Positions 7,211 to 13,626 of a stretch of 13,676 nt of DNA are shown in pieces. Position numbers and translations under genes: made by a program. The notes below the pieces were generated by a model. It did not search any database. It was not told the origin of the DNA and was given only the letters and a program-made list of their open reading frames with translations. The DNA is taken from contig JAEZWL010000046.1 of NCBI GenBank assembly GCA_023420245.1, forward strand, positions 1-13,676, given 5' to 3'. The stretch comes from Bacillota bacterium. Lineage in GTDB: Bacteria; Bacillota; Clostridia; Oscillospirales; Acutalibacteraceae. The first letter of the stretch is position 1; every line of letters starts with the position of its first letter.

Positions 7211-7801
7211 ATGGGATATAAAGAAGAGTTTGAAGAGATTTATCAGTCGAAAATAACACGCGCTGGGAGTGCGGAATTACTGGAATGGTTGAAAACGACC
7301 GATTTTTTTACCGCTCCGGCCAGTACGAGATTTCATTGCGCCTGTCTCGGGGGGCTGGTTCGCCACAGCGTCAGCGTATACCGTGTTATGCGCGACCGAT
7401 ATTTCGACCCGAATACAGACAGCGAAGAGAGCTTTGCAGTTTGCGGACTTTTGCACGATGTATGCAAGGCGCAGTTTTATAAGGAAAGCGTACGCAATGT
7501 AAAGAATGAAGAAACCGGTGCGTGGGAGAAACGTCCGTATTATATGATAGAAGACAGCTACCCCTATGGTCATGGAGAGAAATCGGTATTTTTGATCGAA
7601 CGTTTTATGCGACTGAAAACATCGGAAGCAATTGCGGTAAGGTGGCATATGGGCGGCTTTGATGAATCCGTAAAGGGCGGCAGCTTTTCCATCGGTTTGG
7701 CCTACCAGAAATATCCGATTGCGGTAAAGCTGCATCTTTCCGACTTGGAAAGCACCTACCTCTGCGAAAAAGGAACCTCGTCGATTCATGATAAAAAATA
7801 A
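7211..7801 (+). CDS. HD-domain metal-dependent hydrolase
   Basis: A 196-residue soluble HD-superfamily phosphohydrolase-like protein. Metal-site candidates in order are H52 (GGLVRHSVSVYR), H82-D83 (CGLLHDVCK), H121 (YGHGEKS), H146 (VRWHMGGFD) and D178 (LHLSDLESTY). This H, HD, H, H, D order matches HD proteins of the kind seen in Firmicute genomes and phages, and the start (FH then GGLVRHS) resembles the HD region of YhaM-type exonucleases, without the OB domain. The substrate cannot be told. ATG at 7211 is preferred over TTG at 7205, because a run of five G lies 7 bases before the ATG and too near the TTG. It is followed by a strong terminator. Its closeness to the H-cluster gene may or may not be functional. 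Confidence 0.85.
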   Translation: MGYKEEFEEIYQSKITRAGSAELLEWLKTTDFFTAPASTRFHCACLGGLVRHSVSVYRVMRDRYFDPNTDSEESFAVCGLLHDVCKAQFYKESVRNVKNEETGAWEKRPYYMIEDSYPYGHGEKSVFLIERFMRLKTSEAIAVRWHMGGFDESVKGGSFSIGLAYQKYPIAVKLHLSDLESTYLCEKGTSSIHDKK

Positions 7802-7814
7802 TCATAAAACAGAA

Positions 7815-7850
7815 AACACCGGAGGAGAAATCTTCCGGTGTTTTTGCTTT
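7815..7850 (+). terminator. Intrinsic terminator after the HD-domain gene
   Basis: AACACCGGAGGA pairs with TCTTCCGGTGTT (12 bp, one G-T) closed by a GAAA tetraloop and followed by TTTTGCTTTT. It starts 13 bases after the stop. Confidence 0.92.
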
Positions 7851-7984
7851 TCGCCTGCGTAAACGCAGAGGAGAGAGAAGTATCGTCACAAGCATCAGGA
7901 GCTTAAAGCGTCAGTAAATCAGGGCTTTGCGGGAGTTTCTATTGCAGAGTAAGGGATATCGATAAATAATAATTAAAAAAAGTA

Positions 7985-8013
7985 TTGACAATTCGCCTGT
8001 TTTGTATTATTGT
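7985..8013 (+). promoter_or_regulatory. Upstream sigma-A-like promoter overlapping the large palindrome
   Basis: TTGACA (7985-7990), 17 bases, then TATTGT (8008-8013). The -10 overlaps the first operator copy, so regulator binding should block it. It would start transcription near 8020, about 155 bases upstream of the GntR start codon. Confidence 0.45.
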
Positions 8014-8046
8014 ATTAATAGTCTAATACAATAATACAAAACAGGC
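7995..8046. repeat. Perfect 23-bp palindrome containing the upstream operator copy
   Basis: Bases 7995-8017 and 8024-8046 are exact reverse complements, 23 of 23, around the 6-base centre ATAGTC. The inner nine bases of each arm give ATTGTATTA-N6-TAATACAAT (8009-8032), the same as the operator at the GntR promoter. The outer arms (GCCTGTTTTGTATT and its complement) extend well past it. A protein binding site or an RNA hairpin are both possible. Confidence 0.85.
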
Positions 8047-8103
8047 TGCAACAATGACCAAATATTTTACTAAAAAGAAAAATATTAAATCATGATATTC
8101 CTA

Positions 8104-8132
8104 TTGACAAATGAAGTCTTATGTTGTACTAT
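8104..8132 (+). promoter_or_regulatory. Main sigma-A promoter of the GntR-ABC operon
   Basis: TTGACA (8104-8109), a 17-base spacer and TACTAT (8127-8132), giving a start near 8139 and a leader of about 35 bases. The operator at 8131-8154 covers the end of the -10 and the start point. Confidence 0.8.
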
Positions 8133-8154
8133 TGTATTAAGATATTAATACAAT
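8131..8154. promoter_or_regulatory. GntR (YtrA-type) operator at the operon promoter
   Basis: ATTGTATTA-N6-TAATACAAT, a perfect inverted repeat (10-bp arms if read as ATTGTATTAA-GATA-TTAATACAAT). As ATTGTA-N12-TACAAT it resembles the B. subtilis YtrA site AGTGTA-N13-TACACT as I recall it. Its placement over the transcription start and the repressor gene just downstream point to autorepression. Confidence 0.75.
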
Positions 8155-8173
8155 TAAATACGGAGGTGAAATT

Positions 8174-8542
8174 ATGCCGTGGAATTTGAAATCCGACAGA
8201 CCGATTTACTCCCAGCTGATTGAACACATAGAGCTGTTAATCGTTTCTGGTATATATCCAGCCGGCTCCAAGCTGCCGTCTGTTCGCGATATGGCAAGCG
8301 AGGCATCCGTCAATCCCAATACGATGCAGCGCGCATTGTCGCAGCTTGAAAGTGATGGATTACTCTATTCGCAGCGTACCAGCGGCAGATTTGTTACGGA
8401 GGATGTGGAGAAGATTATGCAGACAAAGACCAGCCTGGCCATGGCTTTAATCCATGAATTTATTGATAGCATGAGCAATCTTGGCTATAATCGTCAGCAA
8501 GCGGTATCTATGCTTGAGAGTGTGGCAAAGGAGGAAGAATAA
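8174..8542 (+). CDS. GntR-family regulator, YtrA subfamily
   Basis: This 122-residue regulator is the first gene of a three-gene operon. Residues about 10-77 are the GntR winged helix, with PIYSQLIEHIE, the PAGSKLPSVRDMASEASVNP region, NTMQRALSQLESDGLL and the wing TSGRFVTED. The C-terminal tail is short (about 45 residues, helical), as in the YtrA subfamily, and there is no separate effector-binding domain. YtrA-type proteins usually repress the ABC transporter operon that they begin and respond to envelope stress or cell-wall antibiotics. The inverted repeat over the promoter supports autorepression here. Translation start ATG at 8174 has CGGAGGTGA 4-5 bases upstream. Its stop TAA shares one base with the ATG of the ABC gene. 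The actual inducer is unknown. Confidence 0.93.
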   Translation: MPWNLKSDRPIYSQLIEHIELLIVSGIYPAGSKLPSVRDMASEASVNPNTMQRALSQLESDGLLYSQRTSGRFVTEDVEKIMQTKTSLAMALIHEFIDSMSNLGYNRQQAVSMLESVAKEEE

Positions 8543-9240
8543 TGGATAATATATTGGAATGTCAAAATCTGGTTAAGTTTTTTCCCGGGTGCCTTGCGTT
8601 GAATTCAGTAAATCTTGCGGTTCCCAAAGGCAAAATCGTCGGACTTCTTGGTCCGAACGGCAGCGGAAAAAGCACCATGATTAAGCTTGCAAACGGCTTG
8701 ATCACTCCATCAAGCGGTAAAATTCTGATCAATGGAATGGAGCCGGGAATCGAAACAAAGAAAATCGTCTCGTATTTGCCGGAGCGAACTTACCTGAATG
8801 ATTGGATGACCGTAAATAACATGATCGATTTCTTTACGGACTTTTATGCGGATTTTAACCGGAATAAGGCTTTTGATATGCTGCAGCGGCTCGGCGTTAA
8901 CCCGGTTTTGCGGTTGAAGACCATGAGCAAGGGTACGAAAGAAAAAGTACAGCTCATTCTGGTTATGAGCCGCGAGGCGGACCTGTATCTGCTTGATGAG
9001 CCAATCGGCGGCGTTGACCCGGCGGCACGCGATTACATTCTCGATACGATTATCGGCAACTACAATGAGAACGCGACAATCATCATTTCGACTCACCTGA
9101 TTTCTGATGTTGAAAAGATTCTCGATGAAGTAATTTTTATTAACAAGGGAAACATCGTTCTTACTTCCACGGTGGACGAGATTCGCGAAAACGAAAACAA
9201 GAGCGTCGACGCGCTGTTCAGGGAGGTGTTCAAATGCTGA
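8542..9240 (+). CDS. ABC transporter ATP-binding protein (YtrB-like)
   Basis: A 232-residue ATPase that would power the permease encoded next. Walker A is GPNGSGKS (37-44), the signature region is MSKGTKEKV (128-136) rather than LSGGQ, Walker B is DLYLLDEP (147-154), the D-loop region is GGVDPAA and the switch histidine is H185 (ISTHLI). The Q-loop position reads YLPERTYL without a clear glutamine. These departures are usual in ATPases paired with YtrA-type regulators. The start codon overlaps the regulator stop by one base (TAATG), and the stop overlaps the permease start by seven bases (ATGCTGA), so the three genes are translationally coupled. The substrate is unknown; export or a resistance function is inferred from the operon type. 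Confidence 0.93.
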   Translation: MDNILECQNLVKFFPGCLALNSVNLAVPKGKIVGLLGPNGSGKSTMIKLANGLITPSSGKILINGMEPGIETKKIVSYLPERTYLNDWMTVNNMIDFFTDFYADFNRNKAFDMLQRLGVNPVLRLKTMSKGTKEKVQLILVMSREADLYLLDEPIGGVDPAARDYILDTIIGNYNENATIIISTHLISDVEKILDEVIFINKGNIVLTSTVDEIRENENKSVDALFREVFKC

Positions 9241-10025
9241 GTAAGCTTTTAAAATATGAGTTTAAGGCAACGTCCCGAATCTTTCTGCCGATGTATGCAC
9301 TTTTGATCGTGTTTGCCCTGATCAACAAGCTATTCATGTCTATCAACTCGGAATTCTTGAAAATACCAAGAGTAATTGCAATGTCGGCGTTTGTAATCAT
9401 CATCGTCGGTATATTCGTTGTTACGCTGGTCGTTACCATACAAAGATTCCATAAAAATCTTTTGAACGACGAAGGATACCTTTCGTTTACACTGCCTGTC
9501 AAGGCGCACACCCATGTTGACAGCAAAATCATTGTAACAATAGTCTGGTATATTTTGAGTACTGTTGCCGCGGCATTGGCAATTTTGGTGTTAGCCTTAG
9601 ACCAGCAAAGCAATGCTGATTTTCAACGGTTTTTCCTTGAACTCGGCGAGGCTATCCGGATGATTGGTCCGCAAAGCGCAGTTCTGATTGTGGAAATGCT
9701 TGTGGCGGCGCTGCTGTGCATTTATTGCGGCACCATTCAGATTTACGCGTCAATTGCCATCGGCAATTTAAGCTCCAAACATAAGCTGTTGGCCGGTATC
9801 GGCGCTTACCTGGGTCTTGGAATGATCGAGCAAATATTCGTATCTATATTTATGTCCTTCAGTGGTGAAAGCTTTAGAAAGTTGTTTTATCTTAATACGC
9901 CCCAGAGCGTTGTTTACGGAACCGAAGTATGCATGCTCATCATGATCATATATTTTGTTGTTTTCTCGGCGGCTTTTTACATTCTTACAAACTGGCTGCT
10001 AAAAAATAAGTTGAATTTAGAATAG
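9234..10025 (+). CDS. ABC transporter permease (ABC-2-like)
   Basis: A 263-residue membrane protein with about six transmembrane segments near residues 15-35, 48-70, 98-121, 146-174, 183-208 and 230-255. The loop NDEGYLSFTLPVKAHTH (78-94) resembles a motif I associate with permeases encoded next to GntR regulators in Clostridia. There is no solute-binding protein or large extracellular domain, which suggests an exporter or lipid/peptide-flipping complex working as a dimer with the ATPase just upstream. AGGGAGGTG lies 6 bases before the ATG, inside the ATPase gene. The operon ends in a hairpin region. The transported compound cannot be read from the sequence. Confidence 0.9.
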   Translation: MLSKLLKYEFKATSRIFLPMYALLIVFALINKLFMSINSEFLKIPRVIAMSAFVIIIVGIFVVTLVVTIQRFHKNLLNDEGYLSFTLPVKAHTHVDSKIIVTIVWYILSTVAAALAILVLALDQQSNADFQRFFLELGEAIRMIGPQSAVLIVEMLVAALLCIYCGTIQIYASIAIGNLSSKHKLLAGIGAYLGLGMIEQIFVSIFMSFSGESFRKLFYLNTPQSVVYGTEVCMLIMIIYFVVFSAAFYILTNWLLKNKLNLE

Positions 10026-10048
10026 ATTGTAGCGCAAATACAACCTGG

Positions 10049-10105
10049 CAGACTGCGGCAAATTCGCTGATTCTGTAGCTGTCTCTCATATTTGCCGCCA
10101 GTCTG
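10049..10105 (+). other. Long hairpin following the GntR-ABC operon
   Basis: CAGACTG-CGGCAAAT (10049-10063) pairs with ATTTGCCG-C-CAGTCTG (10090-10105), 15 bp with one bulged C and a 26-base loop. It abuts the terminator hairpin at 10107. It could protect the mRNA 3' end or be part of a bipartite terminator. Confidence 0.55.
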
Positions 10106-10106
10106 G

Positions 10107-10140
10107 GGAGGCGCAGAAATGCACCTCCTTTTGTTTTTGT
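10107..10140 (+). terminator. Intrinsic terminator of the GntR-ABC operon
   Basis: GGAGGCGCA and TGCACCTCC pair (8 of 9) around a GAAA tetraloop and are followed by TTTTGTTTTTG. It lies about 80 bases after the permease stop. Confidence 0.85.
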
Positions 10141-10171
10141 TCGGTTTAAGGTCTGCTGTATGAGAATTCCA

Positions 10172-10200
10172 TTGAAAAAGCGCCTATAAAATAATATAAT
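10172..10200 (+). promoter_or_regulatory. Sigma-A promoter of the group B hydrogenase gene
   Basis: TTGAAA (10172-10177), a 17-base spacer and a perfect TATAAT (10195-10200); start near 10207. This leaves a leader of about 118 bases to the preferred ATG at 10325. Confidence 0.75.
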
Positions 10201-10324
10201 ATCAGCATAAGCGCCGCATCGATATCACAGCAAATTGTCAGTTATGCAACAGCTGACAAAATACAAATTCAGTGAAAACGAATGGGAAATCAGCTTAAAT
10301 ATTTTTAGTAAAGGGAATTTTCGA

Positions 10325-11779
10325 ATGCAATATATCAACGACGCAAAACAGTTAAAGTATGAAGTGCTTGCCAGAGTGGCAAAATACGCGTATGAGGGTA
10401 CGCTGGAGAAGAATCTTGACCAGATACCCTATGACATCATTCCGGGTCCTCTGCCGGAATTTCGCTGCTGCATCTATCGTGAGCGTGAAATTATCCGGGA
10501 GCGGCTTGTCTCCGCGCAAGGCAAGAATCTGCCCGCTCAGAGTGACCGCGATATCGTCGCCGTTCTTCCGGCAGCCTGCGAGGGCTGCCCGATCAACCGT
10601 TTTACCGTAACGGATAACTGCCAGCACTGTCTGGCGAAAAAATGCTTTGAAGCTTGCAAATTCGGCGCCGTTTCCATAACACCGAAGGGTGCGTATATCG
10701 ACCCGGCAAAATGCAAGGAGTGTGGGCGCTGTGCCGCTGCCTGCCCCTACAATGCGATTTCTGATACAATGCGCCCCTGTATCCGCGCGTGTCCGGTAAA
10801 GGCGATTTCCATGGATGAACACCATTTGGCCGTCATCCATCATTCCCGTTGTATCAACTGCGGTGCCTGCACAAAGCATTGTCCGTTCGGGGCAATTACC
10901 GACCGCTCCGGCATTGTGGATATTATCGATGACATAAAATCGGGAGCTCCGGTGTTCGCGGCGTTTGCCCCGGCGGTCGAGGGTCATTTTGGTACGGCTA
11001 ACATTGGTATGCTGAAATCCGCTATGAAGCAGCTCGGCTTTTCCGGCTCCTTTGAGGTTTCGCTCGGCGCGGATGCCACTTCCTGCAATGAAGCGCAGGA
11101 GCTGAAGGAAGCGGTAAAGGACGGAAGGAAAATGACGACCTCCTGTTGCCCGGCTTTTGTGGAGATGATCGAAATGCATTTCCCTAACCTTGCACCGCTT
11201 GTTTCAAATACCGGCTCCCCGATGACCTTGGTTGCCCGTTATATCAGAGCCGTTCATCCGGGCGCAAAGGTAGTTTTTATCGGTCCGTGTATTGCGAAGA
11301 AGGTTGAAATTCTGAAAATCGCCGATTCCGCCGATTATGTAATGACCTTCGAGGAGCTGAATGCAATGCTTACCGCAAGAGAAGTGAATTTGACGGATGA
11401 GGCGGAGAACGAGCAGGACGGCAGTCTGGCTGGAAAAGGATTTGCGCAGAGCGGGGGAGTATCCCGGGCTGTTTCGGCAGTATTGGAGGAAGAGGATTTT
11501 GATCTTCCGTTTAGCTGTGTAAAATGCAATGGAGCCAAGGAGTGCAAAAAGACCTTGTCTCTTTTAAACTCCGGACGTTTGGCGGAAAATCTTGTAGAAG
11601 GCATGGTCTGCGAAGGCGGCTGCGTTGCCGGACCGGGCGGTGTGGAAGAACTTCAAAAGCTGCTGAAAAACAGGAATAGCCTGCTGGCGGCAGCCGACCG
11701 CAGGGGAATAAAAGAGAATATTCAAAGCCTGCATGATTTTTCCAAAATAAAGCTTGACACATTGAACGACAGAATTTAA
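10325..11779 (+). CDS. [FeFe] hydrogenase, group B type
   Basis: A 484-residue soluble hydrogenase with a ferredoxin-rich N-terminal half and an H-cluster domain. Numbered from the ATG at 10325, a CEGC pair is at 85/88, and [4Fe-4S] motifs include C99/C102/C107/C111, C130/C133/C136/C140, C152/C156 and C176/C179/C182/C186. H-cluster motifs are TTSCCPAFV (ligand C275), GPCIAKKVE (C322) and EGMVCEGGC (C429, C433). The GPC motif and PAFV place it with the group B (TIGR04105-like) enzymes. E279, E282, C299 and S319 of the CpI proton path appear kept (NEAQE, SCC, GSPM). The frame is open from a TTG at 10235, but AAAGGGA lies 8 bases before the ATG at 10325 and none is seen before the TTG (10235) or ATG (10244). 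It probably exchanges electrons with ferredoxin; direction is not decidable. Confidence 0.92.
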   Translation: MQYINDAKQLKYEVLARVAKYAYEGTLEKNLDQIPYDIIPGPLPEFRCCIYREREIIRERLVSAQGKNLPAQSDRDIVAVLPAACEGCPINRFTVTDNCQHCLAKKCFEACKFGAVSITPKGAYIDPAKCKECGRCAAACPYNAISDTMRPCIRACPVKAISMDEHHLAVIHHSRCINCGACTKHCPFGAITDRSGIVDIIDDIKSGAPVFAAFAPAVEGHFGTANIGMLKSAMKQLGFSGSFEVSLGADATSCNEAQELKEAVKDGRKMTTSCCPAFVEMIEMHFPNLAPLVSNTGSPMTLVARYIRAVHPGAKVVFIGPCIAKKVEILKIADSADYVMTFEELNAMLTAREVNLTDEAENEQDGSLAGKGFAQSGGVSRAVSAVLEEEDFDLPFSCVKCNGAKECKKTLSLLNSGRLAENLVEGMVCEGGCVAGPGGVEELQKLLKNRNSLLAAADRRGIKENIQSLHDFSKIKLDTLNDRI

Positions 11780-11853
11780 ACTACAGATATCATTATTTTT
11801 TATTACAGGCGAACAGTAGGAATAAGTGCAAGCTGAATATGAAGGTGTAAAAT

Positions 11854-12762
11854 ATGTCTGCGATCAGTACGAGAAATCTGACGAAAAGCTATGACGAAAA
11901 GGTTATGGCGTTAAATGACTTGAATCTGGAGATTCCGCAGGGCAGCGTCTTCGGTTTTCTCGGTCCCAATGGGGCCGGAAAGACAACAACCGTAAAGCTG
12001 TTGACCGGGCTTCTTCGCCCCACAAAGGGCGAATGCCGTGTACTTGACCTGGAGCCTCAGAAAAACCCGGAAGAGGTACACCGTCTTTGCGGCGTAATGA
12101 CAGAAAGCGCGAAAATGTACGGTCAGCTGACCGGAATGGAAAACCTTGTGTTTTTTGCACAGACCTCCGGGTTGCCTTACGATGTGTGCGGTCAAAGAGC
12201 CGGCGAACTGTTAAAACAGCTGGATTTATGGGATGCCCGTGATAAAAAGCTGAGCGCCTATTCCACTGGAATGGCGCAGCGGCTCTCATTGGCACGCGCA
12301 CTGGTGCATCAGCCGCAGGTGCTTTTTCTGGATGAACCGACAAGCGGTCTGGACCCGGAATCCGCACAGACGGTAAATGAAATGATCGCCGAGCTTGCCG
12401 GAAAATCAGGAACAACGGTGTTCCTCTGTACCCATCAGCTCCGCTACGCGCAGGATCTTTGCAGTACCTATGGTATTTTGGAAAAGGGAAGCCTTCTTGT
12501 GTCGGGCGATCTTCAAACCCTGAGCGATTCGATTGGCTGCCGCATTAAGGCCGGATTCCGGTTATCGGAAGGGGATAAGTTAGACGGCTTCGATTTTCAA
12601 AACGGATGGTGGCAGACGGAAGTACTCAGAGAAAACGAGATGCCGGGTCTGCTGAAAAAGCTGGTAGAGGAAGGTCACAGTGTTTATGAAGCGCGGCTGA
12701 TTAAACCGACTCTTGAGGATATTTACTTTCAATATACCGAGCGTCAGGAGGCTTCACAATGA
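11854..12762 (+). CDS. ABC transporter ATP-binding protein (NatA/CcmA-like)
   Basis: A 302-residue ATPase of the drug/sodium/antibiotic-exporter type. Walker A is GPNGAGKT (37-44), the signature is YSTGM (136-140) in place of LSGGQ, Walker B is VLFLDEPTSGLDPES (156-170) and the switch histidine is H194 (CTHQL). The Q-loop region reads CGVMTESAKMYGQLTGMENL. After the ATPase core, about 85 residues form the C-terminal extension often seen in this subfamily, ending LEDIYFQYTER. AAGGTG precedes the ATG by 6 bases. Its last codons overlap the permease start by four bases (ATGA), so the pair is coupled. It follows the hydrogenase by 74 bases with no terminator seen, so partial read-through is possible. 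The substrate is unknown. Confidence 0.92.
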   Translation: MSAISTRNLTKSYDEKVMALNDLNLEIPQGSVFGFLGPNGAGKTTTVKLLTGLLRPTKGECRVLDLEPQKNPEEVHRLCGVMTESAKMYGQLTGMENLVFFAQTSGLPYDVCGQRAGELLKQLDLWDARDKKLSAYSTGMAQRLSLARALVHQPQVLFLDEPTSGLDPESAQTVNEMIAELAGKSGTTVFLCTHQLRYAQDLCSTYGILEKGSLLVSGDLQTLSDSIGCRIKAGFRLSEGDKLDGFDFQNGWWQTEVLRENEMPGLLKKLVEEGHSVYEARLIKPTLEDIYFQYTERQEASQ

Positions 12763-13556
12763 GATGGATTACTCCGGCTGAAAAGGCCATTATCAAAAAG
12801 GATTTCGGCGAAATATGGAATACCAAAATGGCGCGCAATACGATGCTGGCTCTGCCGATTATTCTGGTTGTGTTCTTGCCCGCGATGTATCTCGCGATTA
12901 TCTTTCTGGTTCCGCCCGAACAGGTAAACGGCATGGATAAAATGCTGTCGCTTCTGCCGCCGGAAGCAAAGCACTTTTCGCAGCGGCAGAGTATGTTTTA
13001 TATGCTCACCAATGTTTTGTGCCCGATGTTTTTCTTAATGATTCCTCTGATGATCTCGAGCATATCCGCAGCCTGCAGCTTTGTTGGTGAAAAGGAGCGC
13101 AGTACAATTGAAACCCTGCTGCTAACCCCGCTGAGTGTCGAAAGAATCTTCAAGGCAAAGGTTTTTGGCTGTGTTATTTTGTCCGCCGTTTCAACGGCGA
13201 TTTCGTTTATCGCTTTTTCCATTACCATATCAATTGGCGACATCATGCTGGAAATGCCATTTTTCCTTAACTGGAACTGGTTGGTGCTTGTCCTGCTGTT
13301 AGCACCCGCCATCACGGTTTTCGGTGTGATTTTCATGGTGATTTTTTCCGGAAGAAGCAAAAGCTATATGGAGTCGTTCCAAACCTCCAGTTATATTGTT
13401 TTGCCGTTAGTTTTGCTGTTTATCGGGCAGTTTACCGGTCTTTTTCAGCTTAATGCCCTGATTCTTCTGATCCTCTCCGTTGTAATACTTCTTCTTGATA
13501 TCGTTTTGCTGGCGTTCGGTTCGCGCAGCTTTACCCCTGAGAAGCTGTTAAGATAA
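12759..13556 (+). CDS. ABC-2-type transporter permease (NatB/NosY-like)
   Basis: A 265-residue membrane protein that pairs with the ATPase just upstream. About six transmembrane segments lie near 28-50, 78-108, 133-158, 171-197, 211-228 and 231-255. The cytoplasmic sequence GEKERSTIETLLLTPLS (110-126) is the typical ABC-2 coupling motif, close to those of NatB- and NosY-type permeases. The start ATG shares ATGA with the ATPase stop, and GGAGG lies about 7 bases upstream. No terminator is evident in the short gap before the next gene. It is probably an efflux system, with no specificity visible. Confidence 0.9.
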   Translation: MRWITPAEKAIIKKDFGEIWNTKMARNTMLALPIILVVFLPAMYLAIIFLVPPEQVNGMDKMLSLLPPEAKHFSQRQSMFYMLTNVLCPMFFLMIPLMISSISAACSFVGEKERSTIETLLLTPLSVERIFKAKVFGCVILSAVSTAISFIAFSITISIGDIMLEMPFFLNWNWLVLVLLLAPAITVFGVIFMVIFSGRSKSYMESFQTSSYIVLPLVLLFIGQFTGLFQLNALILLILSVVILLLDIVLLAFGSRSFTPEKLLR

Positions 13557-13563
13557 TTGTTGT

Positions 13564-13592
13564 TTGCCTTAATCTTGCTATTGTATTATAAT
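13564..13592 (+). promoter_or_regulatory. Probable sigma-A promoter of the PHP-domain gene
   Basis: TTGCCT (13564-13569), a 17-base spacer and a perfect TATAAT (13587-13592), about 34 bases before the GTG start. Confidence 0.5.
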
Positions 13593-13626
13593 TAAACCAC
13601 GAGGATTAAGACAAGAAGGTGATTAT

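Larger units (their letters stand above)
7843..8173 (+). promoter_or_regulatory. Intergenic control region of the GntR-ABC operon
   Basis: No gene is visible in this stretch. From 7843 to about 7980 I see nothing except a small CTGCG/CGCAG hairpin near 7855-7868. From 7985 it holds two TTGACA promoter elements, each followed by a copy of the same inverted repeat, then the GntR ribosome site CGGAGGTGA at 8161-8169. Confidence 0.7.

Noticed and set aside
8054..8095. Thirteen-residue ORF (MTKYFTKKKNIKS) downstream of the orphan promoter
   Set aside because: It has no ribosome site, is very short and AT-rich, and has no support beyond a start and stop codon.
10352..11179. Open frame of 275 codons on the minus strand within the hydrogenase
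   Set aside because: It is antisense to the cysteine-rich hydrogenase frame, whose motifs are unambiguous.
13580..13603. ATTGTATTA half-site before the PHP gene, identical to the GntR operator half
   Set aside because: The second half-site is absent at the expected spacing and the match overlaps a TATAAT promoter element, so it is probably chance.
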